DNA from: Thermoflexales bacterium | GTDB lineage: Bacteria > Chloroflexota > Anaerolineae > Fen-1058 | Direction of reading: 5' to 3' | NCBI GenBank assembly: GCA_030834835.1 | Contig: JAUQXD010000831.1 | Span: 1 to 5,524 of the forward strand | DNA length: 5,524 nt | Shown here: piece by piece, positions 1 to 5,524 of the stretch | Numbering within the stretch: position 1 is the stretch's first letter | How the letters are laid out: each line of letters starts with the position of its first letter | The notes under the pieces: generated by a model | The model's input: the letters and a program-made list of their open reading frames with translations, nothing else | Told to the model about the DNA's origin: nothing | Databases searched by the model: none | Translations under genes and position numbers: made by a program

Positions 1-1131
1 TTCCAGTCCGATAAGGACGTGCTCGGCCTTATCGACGAGATCGGCGCACGCGACAAGGTGCTGTTTCCGCGCCCGATTACGGCCATCTACTATCAGGGCC
101 AGTTCCATCCTTTCGATTCGATGTTTACCAACATGCCGCAATTTCTGCTGCGGCATTTCCCGCTCACGGATGTGGCGCGCTTCGGGCTGGCCGGTCTCAA
201 TCTGAAATTCAGTTCCAACTGGCAGGCGCTGGAAACCGTCACCGCCGACGAGTGGCTGACGCGCCACATGGGGCAGCGCGTGTACGACTCGATGTGGAAG
301 CCGCTGCTGGTGGGCAAGTTCGGGGACGAGTATTACCGGCTAGTCAACATGGCGTGGTTTTGGGCGCGCATCCATTCGCGCACCACGCGATTGGGGACGT
401 TTGTCGGCGGTTTCCAGGCGTTCTTCGATACACTGGCTGAAGCAGTCCGAAAGCGCGGCGCAGCGATTCATCTGAGCACCGCCGTGCGCGAGATTGCGCC
501 GAACGACGATGGCAGTCTGACGCTGCACACGCCCGCCGGGGCGCTGATGTACGATCGGGTGATGGTGACGACTTCGCCGCGGTTGTTGACGCGCCTCGCG
601 CCCTCATTGCCAGCCGATTATCTATCGCAGCTCAACGCACTCAAGTCGATGGGCGCGGTGGTGCTGATTGTGTCGTTGACGCAGCAACTCAGCGAAAAAG
701 GCTACTACTGGCACAATTTACCCAAAGACGCGGGCTTCCCGTTTCTGGCGATGTGCGAGCACACCAACTTCGTCTCGCCCGAGCACTTTGGCGGCGATCA
801 CCTGATCTATTGCGGCGATTATCTGAAGGCCGATCACGAGTACTTCAAGTTCACGGTCGATGAGCTGCTCGATCGGTTTGCGCCGAGCCTCTCGCGCTTC
901 AACGCGAAGTTTGATCGAGCGTGGATCAAGAAGGCGTGGCTGTTCCGCGAAACTTATGCACAGCCTGTGCCGCCGATCAATCACTCGCGCGCCATCCCCG
1001 ACATCCGCACACCGATCAAGCATTTGTACTTCGCGTCGATGTCACAGGTGTATCCGTGGGATCGCGGCACCAACTACGCCGTCGAGATTGGCCGCCGTAC
1101 CGCCCGCATGATTGCGGCTGACGCCAATTAA
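1..1131 (+). CDS. FAD-dependent amine-oxidase/protoporphyrinogen-oxidase-like oxidoreductase (5' end missing)
   Basis: The reading frame is open from the first base (FQSDKDV...), so the gene begins upstream; the GTG at 19 is just an internal codon. About 376 residues are visible, ending at TAA 1129-1131. The N-terminal Rossmann GxGxxG segment that binds FAD is outside the window, so I judge the family from the rest. The interior [21 protein letters not shown] resembles the substrate domain of the protoporphyrinogen oxidase/phytoene desaturase/amine oxidase superfamily (COG1232-like). The C-terminal block [19 protein letters not shown], followed by a short helix rich in Arg and Ala, matches the region that closes over the flavin in these enzymes. 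The substrate cannot be told from sequence. The UDP-glucose dehydrogenase downstream makes a role in sugar-nucleotide or surface-glycan metabolism possible (UDP-galactopyranose mutase is a distant relative), but that is only inference. The family call is fairly firm; the exact function is open. Confidence 0.8.
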   Translation, partial: FQSDKDVLGLIDEIGARDKVLFPRPITAIYYQGQFHPFDSMFTNMPQFLLRHFPLTDVARFGLAGLNLKFSSNWQALETVTADEWLTRHMGQRVYDSMWKPLLVGKFGDEYYRLVNMAWFWARIHSRTTRLGTFVGGFQAFFDTLAEAVRKRGAAIHLSTAVREIAPNDDGSLTLHTPAGALMYDRVMVTTSPRLLTRLAPSLPADYLSQLNALKSMGAVVLIVSLTQQLSEKGYYWHNLPKDAGFPFLAMCEHTNFVSPEHFGGDHLIYCGDYLKADHEYFKFTVDELLDRFAPSLSRFNAKFDRAWIKKAWLFRETYAQPVPPINHSRAIPDIRTPIKHLYFASMSQVYPWDRGTNYAVEIGRRTARMIAADAN

Positions 1132-1140
1132 CGGTAGAAT
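1112..1140 (+). promoter_or_regulatory. Possible sigma-70-type promoter for the UDP-glucose dehydrogenase gene
   Basis: TAGAAT at 1135-1140 matches five of six bases of the -10 consensus. It lies 17 bp downstream of TTGCGG (1112-1117), a weak -35 that matches only the TTG. The -35 would sit inside the last codons of the oxidoreductase. Transcription would start near 1147 and give a leader of about 60 nt. Only one box is good, and read-through from the upstream gene could equally drive ugd. Confidence 0.3.
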
Positions 1141-1160
1141 CGACGCGCTCTCCAAAATCT

Positions 1161-1183
1161 GAAGCGTTGCCCGTCACCGCTTC
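1161..1183 (+). other. Small hairpin in the ugd leader
   Basis: GAAGCG (1161-1166) is perfectly complementary to CGCTTC (1178-1183). TG/CA can add two inner pairs after one mismatch, leaving a five-base loop. No T-run follows, so this is not a standard terminator. It ends 9 nt before the Shine-Dalgarno region and could affect translation or be chance. The alternative TTG start at 1167 would lie in its loop side, a further reason to prefer the ATG at 1206. Confidence 0.25.
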
Positions 1184-1193
1184 TCAATCCATA

Positions 1194-1199
1194 AAGAGG
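1194..1199 (+). promoter_or_regulatory. Ribosome binding site deciding the ugd start
   Basis: AAGAGG lies six bases upstream of ATG 1206. It supports that start over the in-frame TTG at 1167, which would add 13 residues in front of the conserved [13 protein letters not shown] start and has no comparable site. Confidence 0.7.
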
Positions 1200-1205
1200 T
1201 CAATC

Positions 1206-2534
1206 ATGAAAAATATTGCCGTTATCGGCGTGGGTTATGTGGGTCTGGTCACCGGCACCTGTCTGGCCGATCTGGGTCATCGTGTGGCCTGTCTCGACGT
1301 CAACGTCGAGCGTGTCGAGAATCTCAAGAAATCCATCCTGCCGATCTACGAACCCGGGCTGGAAGAAGTGGTACGCCGCAACATGAACGCGGGCCGCCTG
1401 ACGTTCACCACGTCCTATGCAGACGCCATCAACGGTGAGACGCCCGAATCCGCCGCCGAATATGTGTTCATCGCCGTGGGCACGCCCAGCGCGGTGGACG
1501 GCAAAGCCGATCTCGATTACGTGCGGCAGGCGGCGGAGTCGGTGGCGCAGGTGATGGATCACCCGCTGATCGTCGTCAATAAATCGACCGTGCCCGTGGG
1601 CACCGGCGACTGGACCGCGGACATTATCAAATCAAAGCAAGCCCGTCCGATCAAATTCAACGTTGTGTCGAACCCCGAATTCCTGCGCGAAGGCAACGCC
1701 ATTTACGATTTCATGCAGCCCGATCGGATCGTGCTCGGCTCATTGGAGCGCGAAGCCGCCGAGAAAGTGGCGCAGCTGTACCTGCCGTTGCGCGCCACGA
1801 TCATGATTACCGACCTGCGCACCGCCGAGATGATCAAGTACGCGTCCAATGCCTTCCTGGCTACCAAGATCAGCTTCATCAACGAGATCGCCAACATTTG
1901 CGAGGCGCTGGGCGCGGACGTGAAGGAAGTAGCCACGGGCATGGGCTTCGACAAGCGCATCGGTCGCGCCTTCCTCGACGCCGGTATCGGCTACGGCGGA
2001 TCGTGCTTCCCCAAAGATGTGCTGGCGCTGGCGCACATGGCCAAGGAGCGGGGCCGCCATCCGCAGTTGATTCAGGCCGTGATGGACATCAACGCCGATC
2101 GCCGCCGGCAGGTTGTCGATAAGTTGAGCGAACTTCTGGGCGGCGAGCTGGTCGGCAAGAAGATCGGCATTCTGGGTTTGGCCTTCAAACCCAATACCGA
2201 TGATATGCGCGACGCCCCCGCCCTGGAAGTGATGAAACTGATCGAGGATGCGGGCGGCCAGGTGCAGGCGTATGATCCGGTGGCGATGAACGTCGCCAAA
2301 GCGATGGTGCCGGGTCTGGCGCTGGCCGCAAATCCGTACGAATGCGGCGCGGGTTGTGACGCCATAGTGCTGATGACCGAGTGGAATGAATTCAAGCAGC
2401 TCGATCTGCGCCGCCTGAAGAACCTGATGAAAAGTCCCGTCATGGTCGACGCCCGCAACGTGTACGAGCCGAACCTGATGGCCGATATGGGCTTTAGCTA
2501 TCGCGGCATCGGGCGCGGGCAGAACAACCGTTGA
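1206..2534 (+). CDS. ugd: UDP-glucose 6-dehydrogenase
   Basis: This cytosolic enzyme oxidises UDP-glucose to UDP-glucuronate with two NAD+. The product feeds capsule, exopolysaccharide and other uronic-acid or pentose glycans. The 442 residues match the usual family length. The N-terminal NAD domain has GVGYVG at 8-13 and an acidic D31 at the end of the second strand, as expected for NAD+ preference. [12 protein letters not shown] (92-103) and [10 protein letters not shown] (125-134) are family blocks. NPEFLREG (156-163) supplies the catalytic-site glutamates. [12 protein letters not shown] (208-219) holds the conserved K211 and N215. [10 protein letters not shown] (262-271) contains the catalytic Cys267 (TGC at 2004-2006) and D271. 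The C-terminal UDP-binding domain has [15 protein letters not shown] (324-338). No key residue is missing. GDP-mannose and UDP-HexNAc dehydrogenases share the fold, but the motif set fits UDP-glucose best. The upstream oxidoreductase ends 74 bp before it. A terminator-like hairpin lies about 40 bp after its stop, so it probably ends a transcription unit. Confidence 0.95.
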   Translation: MKNIAVIGVGYVGLVTGTCLADLGHRVACLDVNVERVENLKKSILPIYEPGLEEVVRRNMNAGRLTFTTSYADAINGETPESAAEYVFIAVGTPSAVDGKADLDYVRQAAESVAQVMDHPLIVVNKSTVPVGTGDWTADIIKSKQARPIKFNVVSNPEFLREGNAIYDFMQPDRIVLGSLEREAAEKVAQLYLPLRATIMITDLRTAEMIKYASNAFLATKISFINEIANICEALGADVKEVATGMGFDKRIGRAFLDAGIGYGGSCFPKDVLALAHMAKERGRHPQLIQAVMDINADRRRQVVDKLSELLGGELVGKKIGILGLAFKPNTDDMRDAPALEVMKLIEDAGGQVQAYDPVAMNVAKAMVPGLALAANPYECGAGCDAIVLMTEWNEFKQLDLRRLKNLMKSPVMVDARNVYEPNLMADMGFSYRGIGRGQNNR

Positions 2535-2561
2535 CGTGTTGCGGAATACGTGGCGGGAACA

Positions 2562-2590
2562 TTGCACCGCATGTGTGCGTGTGGGATAAT
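2562..2590 (+). promoter_or_regulatory. Probable promoter for the M16 peptidase unit
   Basis: GATAAT at 2585-2590 matches five of six -10 bases and is preceded by TGG (2582-2584), giving an extended -10. TTGCAC (2562-2567) is a partial -35 at 17 bp spacing. Initiation near 2597 would leave a leader of about 37 nt before ATG 2634. This start point also argues against the longer reading frame that opens near 2550. Confidence 0.5.
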
Positions 2591-2620
2591 TCTTAAGTTC
2601 CGACACGCACCATTTTTGTT
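2575..2620 (+). terminator. Rho-independent terminator-like hairpin after ugd
   Basis: GTGCGTGT (2575-2582) is perfectly complementary to ACACGCAC (2603-2610). After one G-G mismatch, GGA (2584-2586) can pair with TCC (2599-2601). The stem is followed directly by CATTTTTGTT, a T-run at 2613-2617. It lies 40 bp after the ugd stop and before the next start, where a terminator would be expected. The -10-like element sits inside the loop, so RNA started there would lack the left arm and would not be terminated. Confidence 0.55.
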
Positions 2621-2623
2621 TAT

Positions 2624-2631
2624 GGGAGAGG
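2624..2631 (+). promoter_or_regulatory. Ribosome binding site deciding the start of the first M16 gene
   Basis: GGGAGAGG sits just before ATG 2634, with the GGGAG core ending five bases upstream. It overlaps an alternative in-frame ATG at 2622, whose own upstream sequence is T-rich with no Shine-Dalgarno match. ATG 2634 is therefore preferred. Confidence 0.65.
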
Positions 2632-2633
2632 CT

Positions 2634-3983
2634 ATGCCAAAAACGATCGTCAAGAAATCAGCTGCTAAGAAACCGGCCATCAAACGCCCCAGGATTATCG
2701 CGCGACCGCGCAACGGTCAGGGTGTCCTGAAAGCGATTTTGCCCAACGGCCTGACGGTTATCATCAAAGAAAATCACAATGCCCCGGTCGCCACGTTCTG
2801 GAGTTGGTATCGCGTCGGCTCGCGTCACGAGCATACCGGCATCACTGGCATCAGCCACTGGGTTGAGCACATGCTGTTCAAAGGGACGAAACAATTCCCC
2901 GGCCGCACTGCCGATCGAACGATCTCGCGCGAGGGCGGCCAGTGGAACGGCATGACGTGGCTGGATTTCACCACGTATTACGAAACGCTGCCCGTTGAGA
3001 AGTTCGAACTCGCGCTCGCGCTGGAATCCGATCGGATGGCGAACGCCCCCTTCAGCCCGCGCGAAGTCGAACCGGAACGCACCGTCATCATCTCAGAGAA
3101 GCAGGGCGGCGAGAATAGCCCTCGCCGGGTGCTGGGTGAAGAGGTGCAGGCCGCGGCCTTCCACGCGCACGGTTACGGTCACGAAACGATCGGCTATCTG
3201 TGCGATCTGCAGACGATGACGCGCGACGATCTGTACAACCACTATCGCACGTACTACACGCCGCGCAACGCAGTGGCGGTCGCTGTGGGCGCGTTCAAAG
3301 CCGAAGACGCGCTGGCTTTGATCACCAAATATTTTGGCAAGATTAAGCCCGGCCCGGAAGTTCCGCCGTACAAGGCGTTTGAAGACGAGCAGCGCGGCGA
3401 GCGGCGCGTGACCGCAGAAGGCCCCAGTGGCACGGCGTATGTCGAGATCGCGTATCGTGCGCCATCCGCGCACGATGCCGATTTTCCGGCGATGGTGGCG
3501 ATGGATGCGATACTGGCGGGCGCATCGTCGTTGTCGATGTTTGGCGGTGGCACGACCAATGCTTCATCACGCCTGTACAAAGCGTTGGTCGATACTGAAC
3601 TCGCCACCGATGCAGGCGGCAGCCTGATTCCCACTGCCGATCCATACATCTACAGCCTCAGCGCAACCGTGCGCAACGGCCATACGCCGCAAGAAGTGGA
3701 AGCCGCGTTCGATCGTGAAACCGATCGGATCAGCAGCGAACCCGTGCAGCCCGAAGAGTTGGCGAAGGCCATCAAGCAGGCGCGCGCCCTGTTCGCCTAT
3801 GGCAGCGAATCGGTCACGAATCAAGGCTTCTGGTACGGCTGGAGCGAGGTCTTTGCCGACTATCGCTGGTTCGAAACGTATCTCGATAAACTGGCCGCCG
3901 TCACCGTCGAAGACGTGCAGCGCGTGGCGCAAAAATATCTCAAGCGCACCAATCGCGTGGTAGGTTGGTATTTACCAAAGTAG
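2634..3983 (+). CDS. M16 zinc peptidase, catalytic subunit of a putative M16B heterodimer
   Basis: This is a predicted zinc-dependent endopeptidase of the pitrilysin/mitochondrial-processing-peptidase family (449 residues). The inverted zinc motif HWVEH is at 75-79: H75 and H79 bind zinc and E78 is the catalytic base. The third ligand, E155, lies in PERTVIISEK exactly 76 residues after H79, the spacing in beta-MPP. LPVEKFELALALESDRM (119-135) and MTRDDLYNHYRTYYTP (195-210) are further family signatures. The N-terminal M16 domain spans roughly 35-180 and the C-terminal M16 domain roughly 186-365. In the C-terminal domain the substrate-handling Arg/Tyr pair is missing: after SSRLY (311-315), the aligned positions are V319 and D326. 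The next gene supplies that pair, so the two proteins probably form one active dimer. No signal peptide or membrane segment is seen, suggesting a cytosolic enzyme. The first ~26 residues are an unusual Lys/Arg/Ala/Pro-rich tail. The stop codon lies within the repeat array that follows. The physiological substrate is unknown. Confidence 0.9.
   Translation: MPKTIVKKSAAKKPAIKRPRIIARPRNGQGVLKAILPNGLTVIIKENHNAPVATFWSWYRVGSRHEHTGITGISHWVEHMLFKGTKQFPGRTADRTISREGGQWNGMTWLDFTTYYETLPVEKFELALALESDRMANAPFSPREVEPERTVIISEKQGGENSPRRVLGEEVQAAAFHAHGYGHETIGYLCDLQTMTRDDLYNHYRTYYTPRNAVAVAVGAFKAEDALALITKYFGKIKPGPEVPPYKAFEDEQRGERRVTAEGPSGTAYVEIAYRAPSAHDADFPAMVAMDAILAGASSLSMFGGGTTNASSRLYKALVDTELATDAGGSLIPTADPYIYSLSATVRNGHTPQEVEAAFDRETDRISSEPVQPEELAKAIKQARALFAYGSESVTNQGFWYGWSEVFADYRWFETYLDKLAAVTVEDVQRVAQKYLKRTNRVVGWYLPK
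3965..3978 (+). repeat. Short inverted repeat in the last codons of the first M16 gene
   Basis: TTGGTA (3965-3970) and TACCAA (3973-3978) are perfect inverted copies separated by TT. They use the same TTGGT/ACCAA words as the array that begins two bases later, so they may be an outlying part of it that now encodes the C-terminal residues of the peptidase. Confidence 0.45.
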
Positions 3984-4064
3984 ATTAGTAAATTGGTGAT
4001 TGGTAGATTAGTGCCTGCGACCGACTACCAGTTTACTAACTTACTAATTTACCAATCTACTGAT
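3980..4064 (+). repeat. Strand-switching array of degenerate 7-8 nt units forming a long hairpin
   Basis: Left-half units of the type GTARATTR start at 3980, 3988, 3996 and 4003. The right half carries the complement, with TTACYAAT-type units at 4041-4048 and 4049-4056 and a variant at 4057-4064. Bases 3980-3997 pair with 4043-4060 at 16 of 18 positions, plus one G-T wobble and one mismatch. Pairing continues inward with wobbles and one bulge towards a loop around 4012-4028 (GCCTGCGACC region). The TAG stop of the upstream gene (3981-3983) is inside the first unit. The array ends 7 bp before the Shine-Dalgarno GAGG at 4072-4075. There is no T-run, so it is not an ordinary terminator. I do not recognise a named repeat family. 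Confidence 0.8.
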
Positions 4065-4080
4065 CGCTGACGAGGAACTC

Positions 4081-5358
4081 ATGCCTTTAGATCCCGAATC
4101 CATTCCTAATTCCAAAAATATTGCACGCAAAGAATATGCCAACGGCATGATCGTGCTGGTGAAAGAAAATTTCTCCAGCCCGTCGGTCGTTGTCGATGGT
4201 CTGGTGCGCGCGGGCGCGACAGACGATGCGCCGGGCCGCGAGGGCCTGAGCGCGTTCACCGCCGATATGCTGATGCGCGGCACGCAGAAACGCTCGTTTG
4301 CCGAAATCTACGAAACGATTGAAGCAGTCGGCGCAACGGTCGATATTTCGTCCGGCATCAACGTCACTTCGTTCGGCACGAAGTCACTGGCCGAAGATTT
4401 TGCGCTGGTGGTGGACGTGCTGGCCGAGTCGCTGCAACGGCCCACGTTTCCCGAAGCCGAAGTTGAAAAAGATCGCGGCGAGATTTTGACCAGCCTGCAA
4501 GAACGCGCCAACGATACGCGCCGCATGGCCGGCCTCACCTTCCGCGAACTGCTGTATCCGGTTGGTCATCCGTACGGTCGCAGCACCGAAGGCTACACGG
4601 AATCGATCACGTCCATCACGTGCGATGATCTGGCACAGTATCATCAGCAGGCGTACGGCGCGCACGGTCTGATCGTGTCGATCGTGGGCGCGATCAAAGC
4701 CGACCACGCATTCAAGATGTGGGAAGACGCCTTTGGCAACTGGAATGGCGCGCGCGTCGATCGCGGCTCCATCCCCGGCGTACCTCGGCTGACCGAACGG
4801 CGCGAGAAGCGCGTGGACATCCCGCGCAAGATGCAAAGCGACATCGTGCTGGGCTTTGTCGGCCCCAATCGCGCGCAGCCCAATTATCTGACGGCGCGAC
4901 TGTGCAACTCGATCCTGGGCGTGTTTGGCCTGTATGGCCGCCTGGGCGAGAGCGTGCGTGAAAAAGGCGGCATGGCCTACTACTGCTACAGCCAGGTCGA
5001 AGGCGGCCTGGGGCCGGGCGCATGGCGCGTGATCGCCGGCGTCGATCCGGCCAACGTCGATAAGGCGCTGCCGCTGATCCAGGCCGAACTCAAACGCATG
5101 ATCGAGACGAAGGTCACCGCGCGCGAATTGAAGGACAACAAATCGTACTCGATCGGTTCGATGCCGATCGGGTTGGAGACGAACGACGGCGTGGCCGGCA
5201 TCCTGCTCGATATGGAGTTGTACGGCCTCGGCCTCGATTATCTGGTGAAGTATCCCGATATGATCAATGCCGTCACCCCCGCGCAAATTCAGGCCGCCGC
5301 GCAGCAGTATCTTGATCCCAATAACTTTGCGGTGGCGGTGGCGGGGCCGTTGGCGTGA
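4081..5358 (+). CDS. M16 peptidase-like protein, non-catalytic (Arg/Tyr) subunit of a putative M16B heterodimer
   Basis: This is the second M16-family protein (425 residues), starting at ATG 4081 with GAGG five bases upstream. The fold signatures remain: GLSAFTADMLMRGT (55-68) aligns with the active-site helix, and HPYGRSTEGY (163-172) and the C-terminal domain are typical. However, the HxxEH site is destroyed: A58, A61 and D62 replace His, Glu and His. The distal ligand position is S138, in EILTSLQE. It cannot bind zinc in the usual way. It does keep LYGRLGESVREKGGMAYY (284-301) with R293 and Y300, seven residues apart as in the Arg/Tyr pair of pitrilysin-type enzymes that positions substrate. 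This is the exact complement of the upstream protein. The known Sphingomonas SPH2681/SPH2682 pair is divided in the same way, so a heterodimer is the best reading. No signal peptide or membrane segment is visible. The gap to the upstream gene is 97 bp and is mostly repeat, so the pair is probably co-transcribed. Confidence 0.88.
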   Translation: MPLDPESIPNSKNIARKEYANGMIVLVKENFSSPSVVVDGLVRAGATDDAPGREGLSAFTADMLMRGTQKRSFAEIYETIEAVGATVDISSGINVTSFGTKSLAEDFALVVDVLAESLQRPTFPEAEVEKDRGEILTSLQERANDTRRMAGLTFRELLYPVGHPYGRSTEGYTESITSITCDDLAQYHQQAYGAHGLIVSIVGAIKADHAFKMWEDAFGNWNGARVDRGSIPGVPRLTERREKRVDIPRKMQSDIVLGFVGPNRAQPNYLTARLCNSILGVFGLYGRLGESVREKGGMAYYCYSQVEGGLGPGAWRVIAGVDPANVDKALPLIQAELKRMIETKVTARELKDNKSYSIGSMPIGLETNDGVAGILLDMELYGLGLDYLVKYPDMINAVTPAQIQAAAQQYLDPNNFAVAVAGPLA

Positions 5359-5361
5359 TCA

Positions 5362-5460
5362 GTCGATCGGTAACTGGTAACCGGTTTATTGGTCAACTGG
5401 TTGACCGATTACCGATTGACTGATTGACCAATTACCGATCGACCAATCCACCAGGTAACT
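5362..5460 (+). repeat. Second strand-switching array of 7-8 nt units forming a long hairpin
   Basis: From 5369 to 5460 the sequence divides without remainder into twelve units of 7 or 8 nt. Early units are of the form GGTAACY or GGTNNAYT; later ones are the complement type RATTGACY or RATTACC. Units begin at 5369, 5376, 5383, 5391, 5399, 5407, 5414, 5422, 5430, 5437, 5445 and 5453. The outer arms GTCGATCGGTAA (5362-5373) and TTACCGATCGAC (5432-5443) are perfectly complementary over 12 bp. The centre GGTCAACTGGTTGACC (5391-5406) is a perfect 6-bp stem with a CTGG loop. The right arm is about one unit longer than the left. The array starts three bases after the stop at 5358 and touches the GAGG of the next gene at 5461. 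There is no T-run. It shares the architecture of the 3980-4064 array but has a different unit sequence. Confidence 0.8.
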
Positions 5461-5464
5461 GAGG
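5461..5464 (+). promoter_or_regulatory. Ribosome binding site of the AcpS-like gene
   Basis: GAGG, four bases before ATG 5469, fixes the start of the last gene. It directly abuts the final repeat unit. Confidence 0.6.
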
Positions 5465-5468
5465 CTTT

Positions 5469-5524
5469 ATGCTTTCCACTGGCGTAGACATTTTGTATAT
5501 CCCCCGAATGGAGAAAGCGCTGGA
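5469..5524 (+). CDS. acpS: Holo-[acyl-carrier-protein] synthase (3' end missing)
   Basis: Only 18 codons and two bases are visible, reading MLSTGVDILYIPRMEKAL. The GVDI motif near the start, followed by an Arg six residues after the Asp and an amphipathic helix, is the signature N-terminus of AcpS. In that family the Asp (D7 here) binds magnesium and the Arg (R13) lies near CoA. AcpS moves 4'-phosphopantetheine from CoA onto apo-acyl carrier protein, activating fatty-acid synthesis in the cytosol; the usual length is about 120-130 residues. Its start 110 bp after the second M16 gene, on the same strand with only repeat sequence between, suggests co-transcription. Most of the protein is outside the window, so the call rests on one short but characteristic motif. 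Confidence 0.78.
   Translation, partial: MLSTGVDILYIPRMEKAL

Noticed and set aside
1167..1205. TTG start adding 13 residues to the UDP-glucose dehydrogenase
   Set aside because: There is no Shine-Dalgarno site, it overlaps a small hairpin, and the family normally starts directly at the M-K-hydrophobic-G-x-G-Y-V-G segment.
1740..2606. Long open frame on the minus strand opposite ugd (about 288 codons)
   Set aside because: It lies opposite a gene with a full set of catalytic motifs, its translation is rich in His and Arg with no recognisable domain, and such shadows are common in GC-rich coding DNA.
2550..2633. Upstream extension of the first M16 protein by 28 residues
   Set aside because: The extension would cover the terminator-like stem and the predicted promoter, has no good ribosome binding site, and reads as a non-conserved segment; ATG 2634 has GGGAGAGG in front.
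3980..4064. Ordinary Rho-independent terminator after the first M16 gene
   Set aside because: The stem is long and AT-rich, with no T-run after the right arm; it leads straight into the ribosome binding site of a functionally coupled gene.
4384..5286. Long open frame on the minus strand opposite the second M16 gene (about 300 codons)
   Set aside because: It is fully inside a well-supported M16 gene, its composition is atypical (Ala/Arg/His/Asp-rich), and it shows no family motif.
4081..5358. Second M16 gene as a decaying pseudogene because its zinc site is lost
   Set aside because: The frame is intact over 425 codons, the fold signatures and Arg/Tyr pair are kept, and non-catalytic partner subunits are normal in the M16B family.
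5362..5460. CRISPR-like array, because of regularly spaced short repeats
   Set aside because: Units are only 7-8 nt, contiguous with no spacers, degenerate, and change strand in the middle.
3980..5460. Pair of inverted repeats bounding a mobile element that carries the second M16 gene
   Set aside because: The two arrays do not match each other as terminal repeats, no target duplication or transposase is seen, and the gene between them is the expected partner of its neighbour.

Overview
The window is a gene-dense stretch of moderately GC-rich bacterial chromosome. All five genes are on the + strand: two are cut by the window edges and three are complete. The FAD-oxidoreductase, the M16 pair and the style of the intergenic repeats suggest a Chloroflexota (Anaerolineae-like) bacterium. 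That is inference from protein flavour, not shown by any marker gene.

Layout: (1) positions 1-1131 hold the C-terminal ~376 residues of an amine-oxidase/protoporphyrinogen-oxidase-like FAD enzyme whose N-terminus lies upstream. (2) A 74-bp gap has a possible promoter and a small leader hairpin. (3) 1206-2534 encodes a complete UDP-glucose 6-dehydrogenase with all expected catalytic residues, which makes UDP-glucuronate for surface polysaccharides. (4) 2535-2633 appears to be a transcription boundary: a terminator-like hairpin with a T-run, with a promoter-like extended -10 inside its loop. (5) 2634-3983 and 4081-5358 encode two M16 peptidase-family proteins. The first carries the zinc site (HxxEH plus distal Glu) but lacks the Arg/Tyr pair. 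The second has lost the zinc site but keeps the Arg/Tyr pair. They are therefore very probably the two subunits of one heterodimeric M16B metallopeptidase. (6) 5469 to the window end is the start of an AcpS-type holo-acyl-carrier-protein synthase.

The most unusual material is in the two gaps that follow the M16 genes. Each gap is filled almost entirely by a different array of degenerate 7-8 nt units. The units switch strand near the middle, so each array can fold into a long imperfect hairpin. Each array starts at or next to the upstream stop codon and ends just before the next gene's ribosome binding site. The first array even contains the stop codon. The M16 pair and acpS probably form one transcription unit punctuated by these hairpins, while ugd and the oxidoreductase belong to the preceding unit(s). 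No RNA genes, CRISPR array, insertion sequence or gene-free stretch above 300 bases was seen.
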